DNA from: JALONO01 sp038209965
GTDB taxonomy: Bacteria > Bacteroidota > Bacteroidia > Cytophagales > Thermoflexibacteraceae
DNA: 40,075 bases
Direction: 5' to 3'
Assembly: GCA_038209965.1 (NCBI GenBank)
Contig: JBBQXF010000035.1
Coordinates: 1-40,075 of the forward strand
Each line of letters opens with the position of its first letter. Position 1 is the first letter of the stretch. Made by a program: the position numbers and the translations under genes. This document shows, piece after piece, positions 32,716 to 40,075 of the stretch. The notes beneath the pieces were generated by a model. The model made no database searches, was not told the origin of the DNA, and saw only the letters and a program-made list of their open reading frames with translations.

Positions 32716-34215
32716 CTAGCCTTTGTTGCCCAGTAAGTACTCGGCCAACAGGGCGACCCCATAGCCCGTGGCACTGCGCTGGGAGCTAAAAGGCGAGTCA
32801 GAAAAAGCCGTTCCCGCCATATCAATGTGGGCCCAGGCGGGGTGCTTGCCAGTAAACCGCTCGATGAATTTGGCGGCAGTAATGGCCCCAGCGGGCCTAC
32901 CACCATAGTTTTTCACATCTCCCATATCCGATTTGATTTGGGGGGCGTAGTCGTCCCAAAGTGGCAAGCGCCACACCCGGTCACCACTGCGCTGGCCGGC
33001 TTCGGCGAGCTGCTGGGCCAAGGCATCGTTTTGGGTCATCAGCCCGGCGGCATGCCAGCCCAGCGCAAAAATGCAGGCCCCGGTCAGCGTGGCCAGATCG
33101 ATGATCACGTCGGGTTGGTAATTTTTGGCCAAATAGCTAACGGCATCGGCCAAAATTACGCGGCCCTCGGCATCGGTGTCATCCACCTCGATGGTCAACC
33201 CCGAATAAGTATCGATGATGTCGCCTGGCTGGATGGCGTTTCCGTCCGGTTTATTATCAGTCGCGGGAATAACCCCGATCAAATGGACGGGCAATTTGAG
33301 GCGGGCCGCCACTTCCATCGCCCCGATCACGGCCGCTGCCCCACCCATATCACTTTTCATCCAACCCATGTTGGTACTTTCTTTGATCGAGATGCCGCCC
33401 GTATCAAAAGTGACCCCTTTGCCGGCCAAAGCAATCTTGGGCAGTGGCCCCGACAAATTATCGGCCCGGTATTCCATGATGGTAAAGGTGGGCGGCAGGG
33501 CGCTGCCCTGGTTGATGGCCAACAAGCCCCCCATGCCCAGTTGCTCAATCTCCGCTTTGTGCAATACCTGGACCGAAAAACCGGCTTCGGCCCCAGCTTT
33601 CACCGCTGCTTCGGCCAGCAGGAGCGCGTTCAGCCGGTTACCGGGCAAATTCACCAGTTCCATGGCCCGGAGCTGGGCCCCTGCGATCACACGGGCCTCG
33701 CGCACGTGCGAGCCGGCCATTTCGTGCCACTTGTCATCCAAGTAAATGGTCAATTGGCGGAGGTGGGCGGGTGGCTCTTTGCCCTCCGTCCTGAACTTGG
33801 CCAAATCATAATAGGCCAACTCAATGCCCCAAGCAGCCGCAGCGGCGTAAGCAGCCAGCACGGTGCCGCCGGCACTGGCCAGGTTGCTGAATCTGACCAG
33901 ATCCACCCCGGCAGTTTCACCGAGCTTGGCCTTTTGTTGGAAAAAGAGCAAGCGGAATGCCTTGCGGGCCGCAATCTCATCCGGCTGATCGCCCAAGCCC
34001 AACAACACTACCCGACTGGGAGCTTGATCGCCCGTGGGGTAAAGCACCAAAGTTTCGTCGAGCTTGGCCCTAAAATCGGCCAGCAAGGGCACAATGGGCA
34101 AACCTAAGGTTGTGGCTAAATCAGCAAGTTGATTATCAAGGTTTTCTGACCAGAAGGGGATGATGAGGTTTACTGGGGCGGGTACTTGGACACCGCGAAA
34201 AAGGACGTCGTACAT
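32716..34215 (-). CDS. pepA: Leucyl aminopeptidase, M17 family
   Basis: The 499-residue cytosolic metallopeptidase removes N-terminal residues from peptides and should be a hexamer. The N-terminal macro-like domain covers about 1-165. The catalytic domain has LAGKGVTFDTGGISIK (metal-binding Lys and Asp), MKSDMGGAAAVIGAM (second Asp) and DDTDAEGRVILAD, the M17 signature (NTDAEGR in most members) with the metal-binding Asp/Glu and catalytic Arg. The C-terminal stretch HIDMAGTAFSDSPFSSQRSA is conserved too. Start at 34215 (MYDVLFRG) is preferred over TTG-type extension to 34224. It is divergent from the O-methyltransferase gene. Confidence 0.96.
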   Translation of the reverse strand: MYDVLFRGVQVPAPVNLIIPFWSENLDNQLADLATTLGLPIVPLLADFRAKLDETLVLYPTGDQAPSRVVLLGLGDQPDEIAARKAFRLLFFQQKAKLGETAGVDLVRFSNLASAGGTVLAAYAAAAAWGIELAYYDLAKFRTEGKEPPAHLRQLTIYLDDKWHEMAGSHVREARVIAGAQLRAMELVNLPGNRLNALLLAEAAVKAGAEAGFSVQVLHKAEIEQLGMGGLLAINQGSALPPTFTIMEYRADNLSGPLPKIALAGKGVTFDTGGISIKESTNMGWMKSDMGGAAAVIGAMEVAARLKLPVHLIGVIPATDNKPDGNAIQPGDIIDTYSGLTIEVDDTDAEGRVILADAVSYLAKNYQPDVIIDLATLTGACIFALGWHAAGLMTQNDALAQQLAEAGQRSGDRVWRLPLWDDYAPQIKSDMGDVKNYGGRPAGAITAAKFIERFTGKHPAWAHIDMAGTAFSDSPFSSQRSATGYGVALLAEYLLGNKG

Positions 34216-34275
34216 GGCAAGCAAATTTTTTTCTTTAAAAACTTTTAATTATCATAAAGACTTGTTTATCTTTAC

Positions 34276-34294
34276 TTTAGATTTGGTGTCTAAA
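34276..34294. promoter_or_regulatory. Inverted repeat overlapping a -7 element before the O-methyltransferase gene
   Basis: TTTAGA-TTTGGTG-TCTAAA is an inverted repeat with the same arms as the feoA palindrome but a 7-bp spacer. It covers TAGATTTG (34278-34285), which fits the -7 consensus. No TTG at ideal distance is seen. Confidence 0.35.
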
Positions 34295-34395
34295 ATTAAA
34301 ACTTTAAGTCTTCGTTACGCCTAAAGCGAGTGCAAGTTACGCAGGATGGCCCATTCTGTTGCATTTTTTTGGTGGGCGATTTTAGTCAATCGGAA

Positions 34396-35031
34396 ATGGA
34401 TTTGATTGCACCTGAACTGCTGCGCTACGTGGAGCGCCATTCTACCCCGGAGGAGAGCTATCTCCGGGAGCTGGACCGCGATACCCAGGCCAATGTGCTC
34501 ATGCCCAGAATGCTTTCGGGGCATTTGCAGGGGAACTTATTGGCCGTTTTTTCCCAGATGCTGCGCCCCCGGCGGGTGTTGGAAATTGGGACATTTACGG
34601 GCTATTCGGCTATCTGTTTGGCTCAAGGGCTCACCGATGATGGCTACCTGATCACCATCGATGTGAACGAGGAACTGGAGGACATGGCCAAGGCCGCATT
34701 TGCCAAGGCCGGGCTGGCCGATAAAATCAAGCAACTGGTTGGTGATGCCCGGGAAGTGGTGCCGCTACTGACCGACACGTTTGATTTGGTCTTTATTGAT
34801 GCAGACAAGGCCAATTACGGCCTGTACTACCAAATGGTGATGCCAAAGGTGCGCAAGGGTGGCTTAATCATTGCTGACAATGTACTTTGGAGCGGTAAGG
34901 TTTTGGCCCAAAACCCCGACAAGGACACTAAGATTATCCAAGCGTTCAACGAAATGGTGCAGGCCGATGAGCGGGTGGTGAACACCCTGCTACCCGTGCG
35001 CGATGGGTTGATGCTGATCCACAAACTGTAA
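34396..35031 (+). CDS. Class I SAM-dependent O-methyltransferase (caffeoyl-CoA OMT-like)
   Basis: The 211-residue protein has the SAM-binding motif RVLEIGTFTGYSAICLA (about 61-77), IDVNEELEDMAKAAF, the metal-binding region FDLVFIDADKANYGLYYQ and GGLIIADNVLWSGKV (Asp-Asn pair). This is the catechol/caffeoyl-CoA OMT-like family with a divalent metal. Start at 34396 (MDLIAPELLRYVERHSTPEE) is the family start; the frame extends to 34330 without character. The substrate in Bacteroidota is unknown. It is divergent from pepA. Confidence 0.94.
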   Translation: MDLIAPELLRYVERHSTPEESYLRELDRDTQANVLMPRMLSGHLQGNLLAVFSQMLRPRRVLEIGTFTGYSAICLAQGLTDDGYLITIDVNEELEDMAKAAFAKAGLADKIKQLVGDAREVVPLLTDTFDLVFIDADKANYGLYYQMVMPKVRKGGLIIADNVLWSGKVLAQNPDKDTKIIQAFNEMVQADERVVNTLLPVRDGLMLIHKL

Positions 35032-35042
35032 GAAAGGCAGCT

Positions 35043-35087
35043 CAAACCCCACAAAGCCAGTATCCAGTATGTAATTTTTGGGGTTTG
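35043..35087 (+). terminator. Hairpin after the O-methyltransferase gene
   Basis: CAAACCCCA (35043-35051) pairs with TGGGGTTTG (35079-35087); the stem is perfect over 9 bp but the loop is 27 nt, with a T run inside. A weak terminator. Confidence 0.35.
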
Positions 35088-35127
35088 GAACGTTATTAGT
35101 GTAAGCTATCCTGAAGAATGCCAGTGG

Positions 35128-35238
35128 TCAATCTTCTTTGGCAACTTCTGGTTCATATTTTTCTGAATAGGGAGTGATTTTTTTATGGAATTCGATGCCT
35201 ACTGGCACCTTGTTATCATTAACCGTAATATTGTTCAA
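35128..35238 (-). CDS. Possible 36-aa protein or gene tail, antisense before the LysM gene
   Basis: A minus-strand frame with a TTG start reads NNITVNDNKVPVGIEFHKKI and then TPYSEKYEPEVAKED. The residue choice is strikingly protein-like for so short a frame. It could be a small protein using TTG, or the surviving tail of a lost gene. No ribosome-binding site is clear and I do not recognise a family. Confidence 0.3.
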   Translation of the reverse strand: MNNITVNDNKVPVGIEFHKKITPYSEKYEPEVAKED

Positions 35239-35252
35239 ACAAACTTAACCAT

Positions 35253-38200
35253 ATGAAACACTACATTTTTTGTTTAGTCGGCTTTTGGGGGTTGATTGTA
35301 GGCCAAGCGGCTTGGTCACAGGCCTTTGTTGTGCCCTCCAAAATGAAGTTTGCCGGTATTGACCTGACCATAGACGATAACGCCAAGCAGCAAATCCAGA
35401 TGCGGGTCAATATGCTGGCCCAAAGTCCAGATGCCTATCGGGCCTATGCCGAGCGCGCCCAACTTTACTTCCCCGTGATCGAGCGGGTGTTGGAAGAGGA
35501 GCGCGTTCCCAGCGATTTCAAGTATGTCCCCTTGGCCGAAAGCGGCCTGACCGCCGACATGATCGGCCGCAACAATGGCTTGGGCTTTTGGCTGATGACC
35601 GACACCCTGGCCATCGACAACGGCTTGGTGGTGAACAGCGAGATTGATGAACGGAAGAACATCGTCACGTCCACCCGGGCCTATTCGCGCTATTTGCAAA
35701 AGTGCAACTATCTGATGCGCAACTGGTTTTTTAGTGCGCTGGCCTACCCGCTGGGCCTTAACAACAGCTATATGGCCAGTGACCCCAATTTGCGCGGGGC
35801 TACCCAGTTGCGCGTGGACGACCGCTATCACCCCTACTTTTTCAACCTGTTGGCCCACATTGTAGTCTTTCGGGACAAGTTGAACCTAGCTGGAGCGACG
35901 GCGCCAACCGTTCAATTGTTGGTTTACAACGACACCAAGGGCAAGACACTGGACCAGGTGGCCAAAATGGTCAATGTGCCAGTAACCGAAATGGTCAAGT
36001 ACAATCCGTGGCTCACGGCGGCAACAGTGCCTGTCAGCAATGCCTATCCAATGTTAGTGCCCATGCCATTGAGCCGGGTCAAAGAAGTGACTAACCTGTT
36101 GAGCAAATCGGCTGCCGAGGCCAAAGGTTTTGTTTCTACTGCTGCCTCGCCCAATGCGGATCAGAACACCAGCCAAGAGGATGTTACTTACCCAGTGATC
36201 GCCAACAAGGCCGAGCGGACTATCAACGGCCGGAACTATACTTTTGCCAAAATCAATGGGCTGGATGGGATGCTCGGCAAAGAAGGCTACAGCATCGATG
36301 AGATGGCCGCAGTGGCCAGCCTCAAACCCGCCAAGTTTATGAAGCTCAACGACATGAAGACGGGCGACTATATCAAAAAAGACCAGGTCTATTACATTGT
36401 GGCCAAAAACAAAACTGGGCCCGTAAAGGATCATGTTTTGCTGCCAGGACAGTCGTTCGCTGATGTTTCCCAGCAGTATGGCGTTCAATTGCACCATATC
36501 AACAGCTTGAACCGGCTTGATAAGGCCGAGGCCGCAATGGAAGGCCGGGCGGTCCGCTTGCAAACCAAGCGCGGGCGCAAAGAGCCGATTGAGTTTCGCA
36601 AGGTGGAACAACTGACCCAAGAGCAAAAATTGGCTAACCGTGTCACCGAGGACAACACCATGCCCTCCCCCCTAGACTCTGTCAACAAGGTCAATCAACA
36701 ACCAGTAAATAATGAACAAGCCTTTCATGCAGTACAGCCCGGTGAAACAATCTACACGATTTCCCAAAATTTTGGCGTATTGCCAAGTGACTTGGTGCGC
36801 TGGAACAATTTGGTCGGATTCAATGTGGAGCCGGGTGATCTGATCCGGATCAAAGGCGATCCGGCAGTGGTGAGCAACCCGTTGCCCAACACCGATGGAC
36901 AGGGTACTCCGATGACCAATGGCCAAAATTGGCCCAACAATGAAGGGCTGGACATTCAGGGCAAAAACCCTGGAATGATGACCTCCACGCTCGAAGGGGC
37001 CAAACACGTGGTGCAGCCAGGGGAAAATTTGTCAAGAATAGCCAAAAAATACAACGTGACAGTCCCTGAACTGATGACTTGGAACGGGCTGACCAACACG
37101 ACCCCGCTGCGCATCAACCAAGAACTGGCCCTGAGCGGAACTGGGCAAGTGCTCAATACTGCCGGGCAAGCGGCACCCCAATTCCAGACCCACGTAGTGA
37201 AGAAGGGGGAAACCTTGTCGGGAGTGGCCAGAAAGTACGGGGTAACCGTTGGCGACCTGAAAACGGTCAACAACTTGCCCAATGATATGCTGAGCCTCAA
37301 CCAGAAATTGAAAATCGGCAAAGCATCCATGCTCAATCAGCCCGCCAACGGAATGAACAACGGGGTGGCGATCAACCAGAACAACCAGATCGGCAATAAC
37401 CAACAAGGGGTGATCAATGCCAACCCACTCGGTGGCAACCTGCCCGTTGTGGCCAATACCGGAATGTCCAACCAGCCAGTAGTGGGTGGTACCGGAACCT
37501 ATGCCCTGTCCTTTGGCGATAGTCCTTACATGGTGGCCACCAAATATGGAGTGGCACCTGAAGATGTGCTGCGCTGGAACAACCTGCCCGCCGATGCCAG
37601 TGCCTTTCCGGCCGACATGAAAGTGGTGTATGTGGCCGACCCGACCAAAGTGAACTCAGGGGCAACGATGGGCAATGCCCTGCCCCAAAACAACCCCAAC
37701 CCGGGTGGTGGAGTATTTGGCAACACCCCCGTAAACAATACTGGGGCCAACGGGGTGGTGAGCAATGCGGGAACGGTGCCGGTACCTGCTGAGCACGTGG
37801 TCAATTTTGGCGAAAGCCCTTACAGCATTGCCCAAAAATACAACCTCAACCCCGCTGATGTCCTGAATTGGAACAAATTGGCTTTTGATGCTAAAGTGCA
37901 GCCCGGTTCCACCCTGCAATTGTACGATCCGGCCTTGGGCAATCAGGGGGCGGGAACAGCGCTAAATATGGGGACAAACAACCAAGGGACGGGAATCTCT
38001 GACCCGACGATCGGAACGACAGTCCAAGGTATTCAAGGTACGCCGGTAGATATACACTCGACCATTCATAAAGTACAACCTGCCGAAACGCTGTTTGGCA
38101 TAGCCCGTACCTATGGCGTGCATGTGCGTGATCTGTATGCCTGGAACGGGATGAACTCGGAGAGCAAGCTGAATTCAGGCCAGACCATTTATATCAAACA

Positions 38201-39137
38201 ACCCCCCACGGAGGCCGCCACTGGTATTTTGAACCAAACCGGCCAAGGAACAACGGATGGGTATTATGTGACCAAGGCCGGTGACAACGTCTACGGAGTG
38301 GCCAGACAATTTGGAGTGCCAGTGACCGACCTGAAAAAATGGAACGGGATCGAGTACGGGATCATTGACCTACAACCGGGCACCCCCCTCATTATCAACG
38401 GCAAAACGGCCCCGATCGAGCCTGTCACCGAGGCAGTGTATGTTTCAAAACCGGGCGACAATATCTACAAAGTGGCCAGCGGCTTCAAGATAAAAGTGAC
38501 CGACCTCAAGCGCTGGAACAATTTGGCCCCGGGCGTGATCGACCTGCCCGTGGGTACCAAGCTCCAAGTGAGCCAAGATGGTACAATGCCCCAAACCGAG
38601 CTTTTGCCCGAAAGTGGGGACACTGGAACCGACCTGCCCGTGAATGGCTCCGAAGCGGGGCTACTCAACCAAAGTGCCGCCTCGGTGCAAACTGAGGAAG
38701 GATACTACACTGCCCAAGCCGGTGACAATATCTATGGCGTATCGTCCGACCACAGCATAACCGTGCTTGACCTCAAAAAGTGGAACCAAATTCCCACGGG
38801 CAAAATTGATCTGGCCCCGGGCACCAAGCTGATAGTGAGCGCGGCTGCCGCCCAGAAAGAAGCAGCTTTGCAGCCCAAGCCAGTGGCCAACAAAGGGGTG
38901 ATCGCCGAATCGGCCAACCCGAATGTGAAGCCCATTGAAAAAAATCAGCCCGAGAAAAAGGCCAAACCAGTAGTGACCAAGAAAGGGGCTAAAACCCATA
39001 TGATTAATCGCGGGGAGACGTTGAGCAAAATCGCCCGGGATTACAAAGTAACGCTCAAGGAACTGCGGACGTGGAACAGCTTGAAAGATAGCGATGATAT
39101 CCAAGCCGGAGTAACATTGAAAGTGAGCAAGGAATAG
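35253..39137 (+). CDS. Large multi-LysM protein with transglycosylase-like N-terminus
   Basis: The 1294-residue exported protein begins with a signal peptide (MKHYIFCLVGFWGLIVGQAA, cleaved near WSQA). An SLT/MltD-like domain at about 45-215 keeps the catalytic Glu96 in YVPLAESGLTADMIG. The following motif is altered (NNGLGFWLM instead of A-GLWQFM) and the usual YN-G motif reads YPLGLNN. The rest is a chain of LysM modules: three divergent ones (about 225-460), then ten clear ones to the end, such as HAVQPGETIYTISQNFGVLP, HVVQPGENLSRIAKKYNVTV and INRGETLSKIARDYKVTLKE. They are joined by Asn/Gly/Pro-rich linkers. It should bind peptidoglycan strongly; whether it still cuts is open. The terminator at 39165-39197 follows. 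Confidence 0.9.
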   Translation: MKHYIFCLVGFWGLIVGQAAWSQAFVVPSKMKFAGIDLTIDDNAKQQIQMRVNMLAQSPDAYRAYAERAQLYFPVIERVLEEERVPSDFKYVPLAESGLTADMIGRNNGLGFWLMTDTLAIDNGLVVNSEIDERKNIVTSTRAYSRYLQKCNYLMRNWFFSALAYPLGLNNSYMASDPNLRGATQLRVDDRYHPYFFNLLAHIVVFRDKLNLAGATAPTVQLLVYNDTKGKTLDQVAKMVNVPVTEMVKYNPWLTAATVPVSNAYPMLVPMPLSRVKEVTNLLSKSAAEAKGFVSTAASPNADQNTSQEDVTYPVIANKAERTINGRNYTFAKINGLDGMLGKEGYSIDEMAAVASLKPAKFMKLNDMKTGDYIKKDQVYYIVAKNKTGPVKDHVLLPGQSFADVSQQYGVQLHHINSLNRLDKAEAAMEGRAVRLQTKRGRKEPIEFRKVEQLTQEQKLANRVTEDNTMPSPLDSVNKVNQQPVNNEQAFHAVQPGETIYTISQNFGVLPSDLVRWNNLVGFNVEPGDLIRIKGDPAVVSNPLPNTDGQGTPMTNGQNWPNNEGLDIQGKNPGMMTSTLEGAKHVVQPGENLSRIAKKYNVTVPELMTWNGLTNTTPLRINQELALSGTGQVLNTAGQAAPQFQTHVVKKGETLSGVARKYGVTVGDLKTVNNLPNDMLSLNQKLKIGKASMLNQPANGMNNGVAINQNNQIGNNQQGVINANPLGGNLPVVANTGMSNQPVVGGTGTYALSFGDSPYMVATKYGVAPEDVLRWNNLPADASAFPADMKVVYVADPTKVNSGATMGNALPQNNPNPGGGVFGNTPVNNTGANGVVSNAGTVPVPAEHVVNFGESPYSIAQKYNLNPADVLNWNKLAFDAKVQPGSTLQLYDPALGNQGAGTALNMGTNNQGTGISDPTIGTTVQGIQGTPVDIHSTIHKVQPAETLFGIARTYGVHVRDLYAWNGMNSESKLNSGQTIYIKQPPTEAATGILNQTGQGTTDGYYVTKAGDNVYGVARQFGVPVTDLKKWNGIEYGIIDLQPGTPLIINGKTAPIEPVTEAVYVSKPGDNIYKVASGFKIKVTDLKRWNNLAPGVIDLPVGTKLQVSQDGTMPQTELLPESGDTGTDLPVNGSEAGLLNQSAASVQTEEGYYTAQAGDNIYGVSSDHSITVLDLKKWNQIPTGKIDLAPGTKLIVSAAAAQKEAALQPKPVANKGVIAESANPNVKPIEKNQPEKKAKPVVTKKGAKTHMINRGETLSKIARDYKVTLKELRTWNSLKDSDDIQAGVTLKVSKE

Positions 39138-39164
39138 GGTTGCCGGTCAGCCAAAAGCCAAGGG

Positions 39165-39197
39165 GTTCCCAAACGTAAAGTTGGGAACCTTTTTTTA
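39165..39197 (+). terminator. Rho-independent terminator after the LysM gene
   Basis: GGTTCCCAA (39165-39173) and TTGGGAACC (39182-39190) form a perfect 9-bp stem with an 8-nt loop followed by seven T. Confidence 0.92.
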
Positions 39198-39736
39198 TGG
39201 ACTGTAAGTGGGGTGCGATGAGCCACCCTGATAGATTCCCCTCTGAATTACCAACTTATTGAAAATGAAAAAGTTGTGGAAGAGGTAATGAATAGGGCTT
39301 GGCGAAGTTGGTAGCAATAGAAGCACATCAGCCCGTAACGGAAGCTAAATTCGCAACCAAAAGTTGAGTTTAGAAAACCATTGTTCAACAGTATCCGACG
39401 GGTTAAAGCTACAGCCTGTTGGCAGTCCTTTGCTACCTGTTCCATCTGCCCTCACAAAGCAAAACCGAGCTTTTTAGTGCAATCAAAGGTAGCAGTTTTA
39501 CAATTACCTTATCCGTATTTCTTTCCTAAAAAGCTCAACGAACCTGTGGATAATACAAAAAAAGAATGATAACCATGTCGGAGGCACCAGCTAATAAAAT
39601 AAATTCACCTTTCTGGCAATAAGAACACATGCAACAAGTAGAATAACGAATAAGATGCCTGTTATTTTTTTGTTATATTTTTAAATATTCACAGAATCTC
39701 GAAGATGATGAACGACACCAAAAAAGAATGACGACA
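39198..39736. other. Intergenic region without a recognisable gene, about 540 bp
   Basis: I see no convincing gene. Structures present are an 11-bp inverted repeat, GAGCTTTTTAG at 39467-39477 with CTAAAAAGCTC at 39526-39536 (48-nt spacer), and the repeated phrase CAAAAAAGAATGA near 39557 and 39719. A 65-codon minus-strand frame at 39248-39445 is cysteine- and phenylalanine-rich and does not look like a real protein. Confidence 0.4.
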
Positions 39737-40075
39737 TTACCCATTTAAGATGAATTTCTGAGCAATGGATAACTTTCTGAAGAGCCGCCTATTCTTGAAA
39801 TTATTTTTACGGCTCCTGCTCAGTATATTTTGCAATGTTTTAAGCACTTCGATAGTATACCCTCCTTTGTTAACCATCACACAATCAGCTTGTGCAGCGT
39901 GGGCGGCATCGGTTATTTCACTTCTGGTTGCCAGCCCATGCTTATTCATGCTTTCCAGAACCTGCGTAGCCCATATCACCGGTGTATGTGCAGCTTCACA
40001 AATCCACAGTATCTCATCTTGTATCTCACTCAACCTTTCAAAACCAATTTCCACAGCCAAGTCGCCCCGGGCTAT
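39737..40075 (-). CDS. Pyruvate-kinase-like protein, C-terminal part (5' end beyond window)
   Basis: The minus-strand frame enters from the right edge with IARGDLAVEIGFERLSEIQD and continues with TPVIWATQVLESMNKHGLAT and RSEITDAAHAAQADCVMVNK. These are the last strands of the pyruvate kinase TIM barrel (GDL, TQ-LESM, TR-E--D-A-A). It then ends after a basic tail of about 38 residues, without the usual allosteric C-terminal domain. VNKG replaces the common LSGET. It is probably a divergent PK-like paralogue and not the main glycolytic enzyme; most of it lies outside the window. Confidence 0.8.
   Translation of the reverse strand: MARGDLAVEIGFERLSEIQDEILWICEAAHTPVIWATQVLESMNKHGLATRSEITDAAHAAQADCVMVNKGGYTIEVLKTLQNILSRSRKNNFKNRRLFRKLSIAQKFILNG

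Noticed and set aside
32827..34107. A 426-codon plus-strand open frame opposite pepA.
   Set aside because: It is antisense to a clear M17 aminopeptidase with all motifs; it is a GC-driven shadow frame.
39248..39445. A 65-codon minus-strand frame in the right intergenic region.
   Set aside because: It is cysteine- and phenylalanine-rich with no family resemblance and lies in a repeat-bearing, gene-free stretch.
1..40075. CRISPR arrays, tRNA or rRNA genes.
   Set aside because: No regularly spaced repeats, cloverleaf-like segments or rRNA cores were seen by eye; a covariance-model search would be decisive.

Overview
The window is a piece of a Bacteroidota chromosome, probably of a free-living Cytophagales- or Saprospirales-like bacterium. 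The phylum call rests on several markers: a GLPGLI-family protein paired with an outer-membrane receptor-like protein, a TonB-dependent receptor paired with a DUF4249 lipoprotein, a DUF4295 gene after rpmB-rpmG, the gene order rplM-rpsI-rpsB, and promoters of the TAnnTTTG type. No tRNA, rRNA or CRISPR array was seen. The order and family names below the phylum are inference.

Left edge (1-3946) is an AT-rich accessory island. It holds the 3' end of an ApaLI-like restriction endonuclease, its overlapping DNA methyltransferase, two small overlapping membrane-protein genes, and then about 1.3 kb of debris. The debris includes a 320-bp remnant bounded by 15/16-matching inverted repeats.

3947-16397 is a core-like region of housekeeping and envelope genes. 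It carries a GH32 fructan hydrolase lipoprotein, a lytic transglycosylase, a DUF3575-like barrel protein with a decayed tandem copy just upstream, a CtpA-type S41 protease, an SGNH hydrolase, RidA, a TonB receptor/DUF4249 operon, a frameshifted sulfite-oxidase-like molybdoenzyme, and a MarC membrane protein.

16398-20517 is a GLPGLI plus outer-membrane-receptor operon. On its far side lies a second, diverged copy of the 3' end of marC, so the segment looks inserted at, or recombined into, the marC 3' end. A similar decayed 3'-end copy lies just downstream of pgi.

20664-29927 holds a STAS-like protein, pgi, an SDR dehydrogenase, a ribosomal protein cluster (rplM-rpsI-rpsB-rpmB-rpmG-DUF4295, without the usual tsf), feoA-feoB behind a DtxR/MntR-like palindrome, and comB.

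29930-40075 holds a 386-residue protein that aligns by eye with the methylase part of Type ISP/N6 adenine-methylase enzymes but has lost both the SAM-binding and the NPPY motifs. It is divergent from an orphan L-rhamnose isomerase. Then come a histidine-kinase remnant, a leucyl aminopeptidase, an O-methyltransferase, a 1294-residue multi-LysM protein with a transglycosylase-like N-terminus, and at the edge the end of a pyruvate-kinase-like gene.

The most unusual items are the motif-less Type ISP methylase relative, the pattern of diverged partial gene copies next to intact genes (the barrel gene, marC, pgi), and the inverted-repeat element remnant. I see no complete new defence system.
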